In this document: positions 8,568-16,425 of the stretch, in pieces
Numbering within the stretch: the first letter of the stretch is position 1
Layout of the letters: the number at the start of each line of letters is the position of its first letter
DNA from: an uncultured bacterium
Lineage (GTDB): Bacteria > Bacillota > Clostridia > Lachnospirales > Lachnospiraceae
Length of the DNA: 64,000 nucleotides
Direction: 5' to 3'
Assembly: GCA_947177425.1 (NCBI GenBank)
Contig: CAMWUN010000005.1
Location: forward strand, 52,721-116,720
Position numbers and translations under genes: made by a program
The notes under the pieces: model-generated
Seen by the model: the letters and a program-made list of their open reading frames with translations, nothing else
Database searches by the model: none
Told to the model about the DNA's origin: nothing

Positions 8568-9980
8568 TTATACTGTATGCCTGAAAGCATCCATTATCTG
8601 TCCCAAGGTGCAGCCCTTTTCTTTTGCCAGCTCCACAACACTATCATATTCCGGGTAACACCTCACCTGTCCGTCCGGCAGGGTACATTTCTTCACCTTA
8701 AGTTCCCGCCCGTCAATCATAATGCTTCCGCTTTTCCTTGGCAGGATCGTGCGTTCCATCTTCATGCGCCGGATTCCTATCGTAGTGGTCTCCTCAAAAA
8801 TAATCTGTTCCAGCTTTCCAATACTGCTTTCATCACAGATAACCGTCAGTTCATATGCAGGACGGTTCTTTTTCATATAGACAGGAATAAAGTGTGCATC
8901 CCTGGCCCCTGCTTCCAGCAGCCGTTCCATTACATAGCCCAAAATTTCCCCAGTACAGTCATCAATATTGGTTTCAAGTTTATAGATAACATCTTCCCGG
9001 TTGTCTTCCCCGGCGCAATCTTCCGGCTCTATCAGTATTGCCCGAAGCAGGCTGGGTCTTTCATAACTGCGTTTTCCTGCGCCCATCCCCGTTTTCACTA
9101 TTTTAAACTGTTCCGGGAGCCTTGACGATGTCATTACCGCCGCCGCAATTGCCGCCCCTGTGGGCGTTACCAGCTCCCCCTTCACTTCCGTAATTCTGAC
9201 CGGAAGCTGGCAGGCTTCCATAATATTCACCACCGCCGGAACCGGAACCGGGAGAATCCCGTGCTGACACCTAACCGTTCCCGTTCCTTCACACACAAAA
9301 GGCACTATCACTTCTGTAATGTCCAGATTGTCCAGACATACTGCCACTGCAACAATATCCACAATGGAGTCCACTGCTCCTACTTCGTGAAAATGCACCT
9401 GCTCCATGGATACCCCATGGGCCTTTGCCTCTGCTCTGGCCAGTATGTGGAAAATTCTGGCTGCAGTGTCCTTTGCGCGAGCCGTTATCTTTGCTTTATC
9501 TATGATATCCAGAATTTCCGGCAGTCCCCTGTGCTCATGAGGATGCTCGTGGACATGCTGCTTTACCTCACCATGATAGTGATGTTCATGACCGTGTGCT
9601 TCCGCTTCTCCATGATGGCTGCGTTCATGGCCATGTCCTATCGCTTCTCCATGATGGCTGTGTTCATGGTCATGTCCTATCTCTTCTCCATGATGATTCT
9701 CATGTCCTTCCCCGCCGTGTAGATGCCCATGGTCATGACCATGCAGATAGGTCATGTCGTGGTCATGGTTTTCGTGGGACGTATCCAGCTTCACAAGAAA
9801 ATCACACACATCAAGCCCTGCTTTTTTTACCCTGGTTATTTCAACCGAAAATCCCTTTACCGGAAGACTGTCCAATGCATCCCCAAGAACCTGCTTATCC
9901 GCTCCAATATCCAGCAGGGCCGCTACTGCCATATCGCCGCTGATTCCCGAATTGCATTCCAGATATAATGTCTTTCCCAC
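8568..9980 (-). CDS. larC: LarC, nickel insertase with a His-rich insertion
   Basis: The 470-residue protein begins with GTG at 9980, three bases after larB, with AGGAG eight bases upstream. It matches LarC, which inserts Ni using CTP to finish the nickel-pincer nucleotide: an ECNSGISGDM start, SGLxxD-type central part and a C-terminal domain around EEILGYVMERLLEAGARDAH. In L. plantarum LarC needs a programmed frameshift (larC1/larC2), but here it is a single continuous frame. Residues about 75-147 are a histidine-rich tract built from imperfect repeats such as GHGHERSHHGEA, probably a nickel store or delivery arm. Confidence 0.93.
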   Translation of the reverse strand: MGKTLYLECNSGISGDMAVAALLDIGADKQVLGDALDSLPVKGFSVEITRVKKAGLDVCDFLVKLDTSHENHDHDMTYLHGHDHGHLHGGEGHENHHGEEIGHDHEHSHHGEAIGHGHERSHHGEAEAHGHEHHYHGEVKQHVHEHPHEHRGLPEILDIIDKAKITARAKDTAARIFHILARAEAKAHGVSMEQVHFHEVGAVDSIVDIVAVAVCLDNLDITEVIVPFVCEGTGTVRCQHGILPVPVPAVVNIMEACQLPVRITEVKGELVTPTGAAIAAAVMTSSRLPEQFKIVKTGMGAGKRSYERPSLLRAILIEPEDCAGEDNREDVIYKLETNIDDCTGEILGYVMERLLEAGARDAHFIPVYMKKNRPAYELTVICDESSIGKLEQIIFEETTTIGIRRMKMERTILPRKSGSIMIDGRELKVKKCTLPDGQVRCYPEYDSVVELAKEKGCTLGQIMDAFRHTV

Positions 9981-9983
9981 CCT

Positions 9984-10754
9984 TTATTCTCCTTCCTGTC
10001 TGCATCCCAGCCTGTTAATCTGGGTTGCAATATATCCGGCTCCGTAGCCATTGTCAATATTTACCACTGCAATGCCGTTGGCACAGGAGTTAATCATGGT
10101 CAGCAACGCAGAAAGCCCATGCATACTTGCCCCGTACCCCACAGAGGTCGGCACGGCAATCACCGGCCTGCTCACCAGCCCACCGATTACACTGGCCAGA
10201 GCGCCTTCCATGCCTGCCACTGCCACCACACAGTTGGCCCCCTGTATGGTATCTATCCGGGAAAGAAGCCTGTGCAGGCCACTGACTCCCACATCATAAA
10301 TCCGCTCTACATAAGAGCCGAAATACTCCGCTGTCTGAGCCGCCTCCTCCGCTACCGGAATATCCGCCGTACCGGCTGTGCACACTGCAATCTTTCCATA
10401 TCTGACTTTGCCCGGCTTTTCCAGTTTCAATATACGGGATGTCCTGTCATAAGACACTTCAGAAAGAACGGCTTTAACCAGCCGGAACTGACGTTCGTCC
10501 GCTCTGGTTCCGAATACTTCCCCATTTCTCTCAAACAGCTTCTGGTAAATGGACACCAGATATTCGTCCTGCTTTCCGCTGCAATAAACCACCTCCGGGA
10601 ATCCTGAACGAATCTCCCTGTGAGTGTCCAGCTTCGCATAACCCAGCTCCTCAAAAGGCTGCTTTCTGAAATATTTTTCCGCTTCCTCCACAGTTATGCT
10701 TCCTGCTTTTACCTGTTCCAATACTTCTCTTGCTTCCAACCAGGCATCCTCCAT
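9984..10754 (-). CDS. larB: LarB, NaAD carboxylase/hydrolase
   Basis: The 256-residue protein matches LarB, which carboxylates and hydrolyses nicotinic acid adenine dinucleotide to P2CMN, the first step of nickel-pincer cofactor synthesis. The C-terminal half resembles the PurE/AIR carboxylase fold, with CTAGTADIPVAEEA, VVAVAGMEGAL and PTSVGYGAS segments. It lies between larO and larC in the same direction, and the larC start follows its stop by three bases, indicating coupled translation. Confidence 0.93.
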   Translation of the reverse strand: MEDAWLEAREVLEQVKAGSITVEEAEKYFRKQPFEELGYAKLDTHREIRSGFPEVVYCSGKQDEYLVSIYQKLFERNGEVFGTRADERQFRLVKAVLSEVSYDRTSRILKLEKPGKVRYGKIAVCTAGTADIPVAEEAAQTAEYFGSYVERIYDVGVSGLHRLLSRIDTIQGANCVVAVAGMEGALASVIGGLVSRPVIAVPTSVGYGASMHGLSALLTMINSCANGIAVVNIDNGYGAGYIATQINRLGCRQEGE

Positions 10755-10846
10755 CCTATTCCTAAACCTTATTATTTTGCAATCTGCTATTTATACTTGT
10801 AGTGAGTTACAAAAATTTTTGTTTTTGGCGTTCGCTATATATGATT

Positions 10847-11581
10847 TTAAATGTATTGACGCTGCATGCTAAGAGGCAGTTCCAGCCCATTTGCCTCCAG
10901 AAGTTCCTTATCCATTAGTATTTCCCTGGTTTTTCCGTCTTTTATTACCCTGCCGTCTGAAAGAAGGATTGTCCTTTCGCAGATATCCCACACCATATCC
11001 AGGTCATGGGATGCAATCACTTTTGTCTCCTTTATTCCATTCAGAATATGAATCAATGTGCGCCTGTTCTTGGGATCCAGGGCGATGGACGGCTCGTCCA
11101 AAAGCATCACTTCCGGCTCTAAAGACAATATGGTGGCAATAGATGCCAGCTTCTTCTGCCCTCCCGACATCCTGTAAATCTGCCTGTCCTTTAAGCCCTC
11201 TATATGCATCTTCCGAAGGGCTTCCATAACCCTTCCTTCCACTTCTTCCTCTGTATACCCATAATTTCTGGGGCCGAAAGCAACATCCTCATAAACAGTG
11301 GATAAAAATAACTGGCTCTCCGAATCCTGAAACACATATCCGGCCTTTGCCCGTATCTGCGCCAGATTTTTCTTCTCCACCCCAAGACCGCCAAGAATTA
11401 TACTTCCCTGATACCCCTCGGCAAGCCCTACCAGAAGCTTAAGCAGCGTTGACTTCCCGGCCCCGTTGGCCCCAATCAGCCCCACTGCTTCCCCCTTATC
11501 CACTGCAAAGGAAATGTGGTGCAACACTTCAATTTTGTTACTGTATGCAAAAGTAAGGTCTTCTATCTTAATATCATCCAA
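10847..11581 (-). CDS. larO: LarO/NikO-type ATPase of an energy-coupling-factor nickel importer
   Basis: The 244-residue ABC ATPase has Walker A GANGAGKSTLL, Q-loop FQDSESQLF (typical of CbiO/EcfA), signature MSGGQKKLASIA and Walker B VMLLDEPSIALD. The start is a TTG at 11581 with AGGAG eight bases upstream. With the CbiQ-like and CbiM/N-like proteins upstream it forms an ECF-type divalent metal importer. The lar genes directly downstream make nickel the likely substrate rather than cobalt, as in the larMN-Q-O system of L. plantarum. Confidence 0.9.
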   Translation of the reverse strand: MDDIKIEDLTFAYSNKIEVLHHISFAVDKGEAVGLIGANGAGKSTLLKLLVGLAEGYQGSIILGGLGVEKKNLAQIRAKAGYVFQDSESQLFLSTVYEDVAFGPRNYGYTEEEVEGRVMEALRKMHIEGLKDRQIYRMSGGQKKLASIATILSLEPEVMLLDEPSIALDPKNRRTLIHILNGIKETKVIASHDLDMVWDICERTILLSDGRVIKDGKTREILMDKELLEANGLELPLSMQRQYI

Positions 11582-11798
11582 TTCTGTAACTCCTTATCCT
11601 ATCAGCGGAATCCCTCAAACGAAGCCATGCTTCGCAATCCAGAAGTCAGCCCCTCTGCTGGCGGAACATCTGGTTAGCTGCGTTGCAGAGCGGCGGGATA
11701 TGTGCCCCACAGCAGCCGCTAAACGTGCATGCAGGCATACCTCCCTGGCCCGTTGCCCACAGAAAGCACTTTTCAGCATACACAGTCCGGCTGATTGG
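11582..11798. other. 217-bp non-coding spacer inside the nickel operon
   Basis: Between larQ and larO there is an unusually long gap in an otherwise tight operon. It contains GC-rich partial dyads, including a CTGCGTTGCAG segment followed by GGGATATGTGCCCC. A similar arrangement (GCAGGGTATTTGCCCCC) occurs at 53310-53335. The antisense reading frames across it look fortuitous. It is probably an inserted repeat-type element. Confidence 0.45.
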
Positions 11799-12596
11799 CT
11801 AAAACAGGCTTCCCACCATCTGAAAAACAGGCAGTATGCGGATTCCTGCCAGAACCAGTGTCCACGAAACTGCATACCCGATGCTGATTCCTCTTTTTCC
11901 CACAGGGCGTTTTCCTATAATTTCTCCAGTATAACCCCTAAGAAGCATACTTTCATAGACAGTCTGCGCACGGTCAACGCTGCGCAGGAGAAGCTGCCCG
12001 GCAAAGGCTCCCCATGCATTCACATGAATCCCTTTCTGCCCCGGCGCCCTGAGCCTGTACGCCTGCATCATCCGCTCCGCTTCCTTGAGCAGCACAATCA
12101 GATAGCGGTGCATCAAAAGCAAAATTGTCACAAATTCCTTCGGCACATGCAGAACCCTTAAACTGCTGCATATGCCCTCCATACCTACCGTCATAATCAA
12201 AAGATAAGAAGCCATAACACTGAAAATCCCTTTCAGCATCAGTGTTACCATGGAAACCATGCCATAAGTAACTGCCAGAGAGCCAGACTCCCAGCATACC
12301 TTCCTGTCAACAAAAGGATTGGCAATCCCCACCGCTCCCGCCAAAAGCAGCACGGGCCATATACGGCCAAGGGCTTCCCTGAAAGAAATTTCCTCCCATA
12401 TGCCTGTAATCAGCAAGTATACTACCATAGCCCCAATGCCACCCAAATCGTACTTGGGAAAGGACACCGTCAGCAGTATGTACAAAACCGTCACTGCCAG
12501 CCGGGACAGGGGATGAACCTTGCTTTGCCCTTTTCTCCCTGCCTCCTTCGCATCTACGGTATGGATATCTTTTACTGCCTTCTGGAGCCTATTCAT
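11799..12596 (-). CDS. larQ: LarQ/CbiQ-type transmembrane protein of the nickel importer
   Basis: The 265-residue protein has several hydrophobic segments and the CbiQ/EcfT coupling motifs: MMQAYRLRAPG, corresponding to the Ala-Arg-Gly cytoplasmic motif that docks the ATPase, and SVDRAQTVYESMLLRGYTG, the second Arg-Gly motif. It overlaps the larMN stop by 8 bases, so translation is coupled. It is the permanent membrane scaffold linking the LarMN substrate-binding part with the LarO ATPase. Confidence 0.9.
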   Translation of the reverse strand: MNRLQKAVKDIHTVDAKEAGRKGQSKVHPLSRLAVTVLYILLTVSFPKYDLGGIGAMVVYLLITGIWEEISFREALGRIWPVLLLAGAVGIANPFVDRKVCWESGSLAVTYGMVSMVTLMLKGIFSVMASYLLIMTVGMEGICSSLRVLHVPKEFVTILLLMHRYLIVLLKEAERMMQAYRLRAPGQKGIHVNAWGAFAGQLLLRSVDRAQTVYESMLLRGYTGEIIGKRPVGKRGISIGYAVSWTLVLAGIRILPVFQMVGSLF

Positions 12597-13602
12597 GCTT
12601 TACTGACCTTCCCTTGAAAAAACGGAGAATATAACATCCAGTCACAGATAAAAGAATCACCACTGCTCCGCCGAAAATTCCTGAAAATGTAGTTCCCGTA
12701 GGGGATTCACTGCTTTTCCATGCATAATCGGGAAGAATTGCCGTAGTCTCCAAAATCTCCCCTGCCAATGCATAAGCGCTGCCTTCCGTTTCCAGTTCAG
12801 CAGTTCCGGCCACCTGTTCCATGGACCATTCCAGCCCGTCAGGATGGGAGGAGGCAGCCAGAGATACCAGCCCGCCTGTGACCGCTGCCGCTATTACAAG
12901 GACGGCAATCGTCCTCTTATAAGACATTTTAGGTTTTCGTGCACCCTCCGGCCCCTGGGCATTGTATCCCCAGAGAAGTTCCGGCCTGGCCTCATAAATA
13001 AATACCAGCACAGCCGCCGTAATCAGTCCTTCCACAAGGCCGATTGCCAGATGGATAGGCTGCATAACCGACACAAAGATTCCAAATGGAAGTTCTGTAA
13101 TGCCTGATGCCAGCGTTTCCAGCGTCACGGAAAAAGCCCCCATCTGCAGTGTAAGCATACACCCTAAAACAGACGCCGCCATAATCTTTTTCCGGGACAT
13201 ACCCTTTTTCATAAAATGCTTCCAAATCACCAGCGCCCCCACAAAGCAGCCGTAAAAGGCCATATTCCACACATTGCATCCAAGGGCCAGAAGCCCTCCG
13301 TCTGCAAAGAGAAGGCACTGTACCAGCAAAACCCCTATCATGGAAAGGAACCCTGCCTCCGGCCCTAAAACCGCCGAAAGCAACATACCTCCGCATAAAT
13401 GTCCTGACGACCCGGTTCCCGGAATCGTAAAATTAATCATCTGGGCTGCAAAAACAAAGGCTCCCATAACCCCCATGACAGGAATTTTTTCAGGCGCATT
13501 TTCAAGCCTCACTTTCTTCATCGAGTATCCCATAGCCGCACCAGAACAGGCATACATTGTTCCTGCTACCACCGGTGCAACCAGCGCATCCGCCATGTGC
13601 AT
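12589..13602 (-). CDS. larMN: LarMN/NikMN substrate-specific component (CbiM and CbiN-like fusion)
   Basis: The 337-residue membrane protein starts MHMADAL, the N-terminal Met-His-Met sequence whose amino group and His2 coordinate Ni or Co in CbiM/NikM. Six or more hydrophobic segments follow. The last 120 residues hold a transmembrane helix, an extracytoplasmic segment with SHPDGLEWS (the hallmark of CbiN/NikN) and a final helix, so the N component is fused to M. It is the first gene of the nickel operon. The ATG is preceded by AAGGAG. A TATAAT-like box at 13641-13646 on the minus strand could be its -10, but no good -35 is present. Confidence 0.92.
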   Translation of the reverse strand: MHMADALVAPVVAGTMYACSGAAMGYSMKKVRLENAPEKIPVMGVMGAFVFAAQMINFTIPGTGSSGHLCGGMLLSAVLGPEAGFLSMIGVLLVQCLLFADGGLLALGCNVWNMAFYGCFVGALVIWKHFMKKGMSRKKIMAASVLGCMLTLQMGAFSVTLETLASGITELPFGIFVSVMQPIHLAIGLVEGLITAAVLVFIYEARPELLWGYNAQGPEGARKPKMSYKRTIAVLVIAAAVTGGLVSLAASSHPDGLEWSMEQVAGTAELETEGSAYALAGEILETTAILPDYAWKSSESPTGTTFSGIFGGAVVILLSVTGCYILRFFKGRSVKHE

Positions 13603-13644
13603 CTCTCTTCTCCTTTCTTTCCGCTGAATTTATTGGTTTTATTA

Positions 13645-13684
13645 TAACAAACGCTGCCACGCTTTGCGGGCCAGCTTATTGTAA
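13645..13684. repeat. REP-like palindrome, copy 1
   Basis: The 40-base unit runs from TAACAAACGCTG through CACGCTTTGCGGG to CAGCTTATTGTAA. It matches copy 3 at 35836-35875 almost exactly and copy 2 at 20884-20921 in its core. It folds into an imperfect hairpin with a CGC-TTT-GCG tip. Confidence 0.75.
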
Positions 13685-13717
13685 AAAGAGCATCCAAACC
13701 CAAAGGCTTGAATGCCC
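13682..13717 (-). terminator. Terminator after ilvE
   Basis: On the minus strand GGCATTCAAGCC pairs, with two G-T wobbles, to GGTTTGGATGC and is followed by CTTTTTAC. It lies about 30 bases past the ilvE stop. Confidence 0.65.
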
Positions 13718-13744
13718 CATTGTTTCATGTATCTTTTCTGCCCC

Positions 13745-14767
13745 TTAAACTTCCACAACCCAGCCTTCAGGAGCGTTGATTGTGCCCATCTGAATTCCAG
13801 TAAGCGTTTCATACAGTTTCCTGGTAACAGGGCCCATTTCCGTCATGCCACTTGGGAAACAGATTTCCCTGCCATGGTCAACCACTTTTCCTACCGGAGA
13901 AATTACCGCCGCCGTACCGCAAAGACCGCACTCGGCAAAATCTCCCAGTTCGTCAACATGAATCTCTCTCTCTTCGGCTTCCATGCCCAGATATTCCTTT
14001 GCCACATGCATAAGGGAACGCCTTGTAATAGAAGGAAGTATGCTGTTTGATTTAGGCGTCACTACCTTGCCGTCCTTTGTGACAAACAGGAAATTCGCCC
14101 CTCCTGTTTCTTCCACCTTTGTCCTGGTGGCTGCATCCAGATACATATTCTCGTCATATCCTTCTTTGTGCGCATCCATAATGGCATACAGGCTCATGGC
14201 GTAATTCAGTCCAGCCTTAATATGCCCGGTTCCGTTAGGGGCAGCCCGGTCAAAATCACATACCCGGATGGTAAGGGGTTTCACGCCGCCTTTAAAGTAA
14301 GGGCCTACCGGAGTTGTAAACACTCTGAACTGATATTCGTCTGCGGGCTTTACACCGATTACCGCATTGCTTCCAAACATATAAGGCCGCACATACAAAG
14401 TTGCACCGCTTCCATAGGGAGGCACATAAGCTTCATTCGCCTTCACCGTCTTAAGCACCGCTTCCACAAATTTATCCTTCGGAAAAACAGGCATTTCCAG
14501 ACGCTTTGCGCTCTGTTCCATTCTCTCTGCATTTAAATCGGGACGGAAAGTGACAATACGCCCATCTGCTGTCGTATAAGCTTTCATGCCCTCAAATACT
14601 GTCTGCGCATATTGTAAAACACCTGCACACTCGTTAATGACCACATTGGCGTCCTGCGCCATAATGCCCTCATCCCATGCGCCGTCTTTGTAGTTCGATA
14701 CGAACCTGTAGTCCGTCTGGACATAATTGAATCCAAGATTTGCCCAATCAATATTTTTCTTTTCCAT
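13745..14767 (-). CDS. ilvE: Branched-chain amino acid aminotransferase
   Basis: The 340-residue fold-type IV PLP enzyme transfers the amino group between glutamate and leucine, isoleucine or valine. The PLP lysine lies in TGHIKAGLNYAMSL, and VEETGGANFLFV plus LCGTAAVISPVG are the usual cofactor phosphate and substrate-binding segments of the longer BCAT subfamily. The ATG at 14767 is chosen because GGGAG lies upstream and because the family starts here; an in-frame ATG at 14878 would add an unrelated leader. It is monocistronic with its own terminator. Confidence 0.95.
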   Translation of the reverse strand: MEKKNIDWANLGFNYVQTDYRFVSNYKDGAWDEGIMAQDANVVINECAGVLQYAQTVFEGMKAYTTADGRIVTFRPDLNAERMEQSAKRLEMPVFPKDKFVEAVLKTVKANEAYVPPYGSGATLYVRPYMFGSNAVIGVKPADEYQFRVFTTPVGPYFKGGVKPLTIRVCDFDRAAPNGTGHIKAGLNYAMSLYAIMDAHKEGYDENMYLDAATRTKVEETGGANFLFVTKDGKVVTPKSNSILPSITRRSLMHVAKEYLGMEAEEREIHVDELGDFAECGLCGTAAVISPVGKVVDHGREICFPSGMTEMGPVTRKLYETLTGIQMGTINAPEGWVVEV

Positions 14768-14907
14768 CCTCTCGCGCTCCCTCAAAAATTTCTGCTTAAT
14801 AAGTATAAAATAAATCTTTCTTATTATTATACTTTTTCCGGTAAAAGTCAATAGCTGGTGTTTTTCATAACTTGCCATCTCTGCTTTTACGCTGTTTTAT
14901 TTCCTAA

Positions 14908-15879
14908 TTAAACATCGTTTGTTTCTTTCTGCATCAACGCTCTTGCCATGTCATATTCCTCCTGCGTGATTCCAACCCCTTCACAGGCTCCGGGTAAATC
15001 CACATGGAATTTCAGCATGACTGATTCCACACTTTTTATCAGCGTTTCAGCCTTTCCTTCTAATTTCCCCTCGCTTCTCTCTTCTTCCATCCATTCCCTT
15101 AAGCCCTGACACATATTTACCTTCTCGCCTTTCTTATGCTTTTCCTTTAACCTGAACATCTCTTTCTCCCCCACATAACACGCCACCATATCATAGGCGT
15201 CCTCTTCTAAAAATGCGTATGCTGCATCCTCCGTCACCAGTTCCCTTAACTTATGTCTGTCCTTTGAAAACCGGATAAAATCAAACACCTGCTTTACGTC
15301 TGTCTTAAACATGCTGGTATCTGACAGCTTTCTCACCTCTACCACATGAATCCGATAGTTGGATATCTTCCTCCTGAGGCTTTCCGGTATATCCGTAAAA
15401 TCAAGAAGGCCATGGATATCTTTCGCGCCATCCCATTCCTTTTCCCCGTAATACAGGACAAAAGTGACTGTGGGCAGCAATCGGCTGTTCTTTTTAAACC
15501 CATACAGATATTCCCCTTCCGTCAGTCCTTTCCGGTTCCTTCTGACTTCCTTCCTCACCATGGCCGCCTGCCTCTCATATTCTCCTGCATCGTAACACAT
15601 AATCCGCAGGGGCAGGGCATAGTCAGTCTCCTCCTGATTCTCAATCCCTACAATGGCAAAATTCACACCGAAAGGTGTCTTCCGGAGCAAATCCCTGTAC
15701 ATAGTCCTCCTGCGGGATATTTTTCTTCTGAACCTCATTCCAAAGTTCCCCCTTGTGTCCATCTCCTGCAAATCCTTTCCCTTTACGAACGGCACGCCGT
15801 CACAGCCAATGCTGTTTATGATATCCGCATAGCGTTCATTGTCTGAAAAGAAAGCACCGCTTACAAAATCCTTTTCCAT
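14908..15879 (-). CDS. Rpn-family PD-(D/E)XK nuclease / putative transposase
   Basis: The 323-residue protein resembles the recombination-promoting nuclease (Rpn/YhgA) family common in Lachnospiraceae. Visible features are an N-terminal DNERYADIIN stretch, GVNFAIVGIENQEETDYALPLR (the core with the acidic catalytic residues), PTVTFVLYYGEKEWDG and a C-terminal helical tail ending EEYDMARALM. E. coli Rpn proteins cleave DNA and some act in phage defence. It sits directly before the SIR2-TPR locus but on the opposite strand. The ATG has AGGAGGAAGAAG upstream, and a GC-rich hairpin (GCAGGAG/CTCCTGC) occupies the 5' leader. Confidence 0.75.
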   Translation of the reverse strand: MEKDFVSGAFFSDNERYADIINSIGCDGVPFVKGKDLQEMDTRGNFGMRFRRKISRRRTMYRDLLRKTPFGVNFAIVGIENQEETDYALPLRIMCYDAGEYERQAAMVRKEVRRNRKGLTEGEYLYGFKKNSRLLPTVTFVLYYGEKEWDGAKDIHGLLDFTDIPESLRRKISNYRIHVVEVRKLSDTSMFKTDVKQVFDFIRFSKDRHKLRELVTEDAAYAFLEEDAYDMVACYVGEKEMFRLKEKHKKGEKVNMCQGLREWMEEERSEGKLEGKAETLIKSVESVMLKFHVDLPGACEGVGITQEEYDMARALMQKETNDV

Positions 15880-16128
15880 CTTCTTCCTCCTGTACCTGCG
15901 CAGGAGCCTTCACAGAAACCTCCTGCCTTTTGCAAAATTAATAGGGTAATAAAGCATAGATTTCTTGAAGTCTGACGATACCTGCCCAGCTTTAACCGAT
16001 GGCAGGCGTTAGAAGGCTGATTGCCTGATAAGTAGAAAATACCGTATGCTCTAAAATAATATTATCACAATCACAACCACTAATCAATCTTTTCATGTAA
16101 AGTTTCCAAAAATAATGCAGCGACTGTT

Positions 16129-16257
16129 TACTGTTCACTCCGTGACCAGTAACATGCAAAAATCCATCGAAAATTACCTTAGGCAATGGGATTTTTGCAC
16201 TCTCAAATCACTTTCTTTCGACCAGCCCAGTAAATGCGTAGGTCTGTATGAACAATA
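16129..16257. repeat. Interspersed repeat with TACTGTTCAC ends, copy A
   Basis: The left end is TACTGTTCACTCCGTGACC and the right end is the inverted TGAACAATA. The interior matches copy B (32658-32749) nearly base for base, including AAAATCCATCGAAAATT and an ATTACCTTAGGCAAT hairpin. Copy A carries an additional 37 bp before the right end. The terminal inverted repeats and small size suggest a MITE-like or REPIN-like non-autonomous element. Confidence 0.75.
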
Positions 16258-16356
16258 ACCAGCTATTCTCCATAGCAAAGCTGCTGTAAAACACTTTCAA
16301 CGTCATAGTACATGTTTTAAGGAACTATTGGTATAGTCCCGTCTTCTGTCTGAACA

Positions 16357-16385
16357 TTGATAATTAATGGAAAATACTGTAAACT
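16357..16385 (+). promoter_or_regulatory. Probable promoter of the SIR2-TPR gene
   Basis: TTGATA at 16357-16362 and TAAACT at 16380-16385 are spaced by 17 bases and lie 40 bases upstream of the ATG. Confidence 0.45.
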
Positions 16386-16425
16386 CTACTTATATTATTA
16401 AAAATACCAGAAAGAGAAAACCAGT

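Larger units (their letters stand above)
15880..16425. other. 545-bp gap between divergent Rpn and SIR2-TPR genes
   Basis: The gap contains a leader hairpin of the Rpn gene (15898-15930), AT-rich sequence, one copy of the TACTGTTCAC-ended repeat (16129-16257) and a probable promoter for the SIR2 gene (16357-16385). A 64-codon minus-strand frame at 15992-16186 is mostly repeat sequence and is not accepted as a gene. Confidence 0.6.

Noticed and set aside
8538..9125. 195-codon plus-strand frame opposite larC
   Set aside because: larC carries the conserved motifs; the frame has no recognisable domain or SD.
9530..9760. Programmed frameshift in larC
   Set aside because: The frame is continuous across the complete protein, so no frameshift is needed.
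15992..16186. 64-codon minus-strand frame
   Set aside because: Mostly made of the interspersed repeat copy A; the same peptide appears in copy B without a matching gene.
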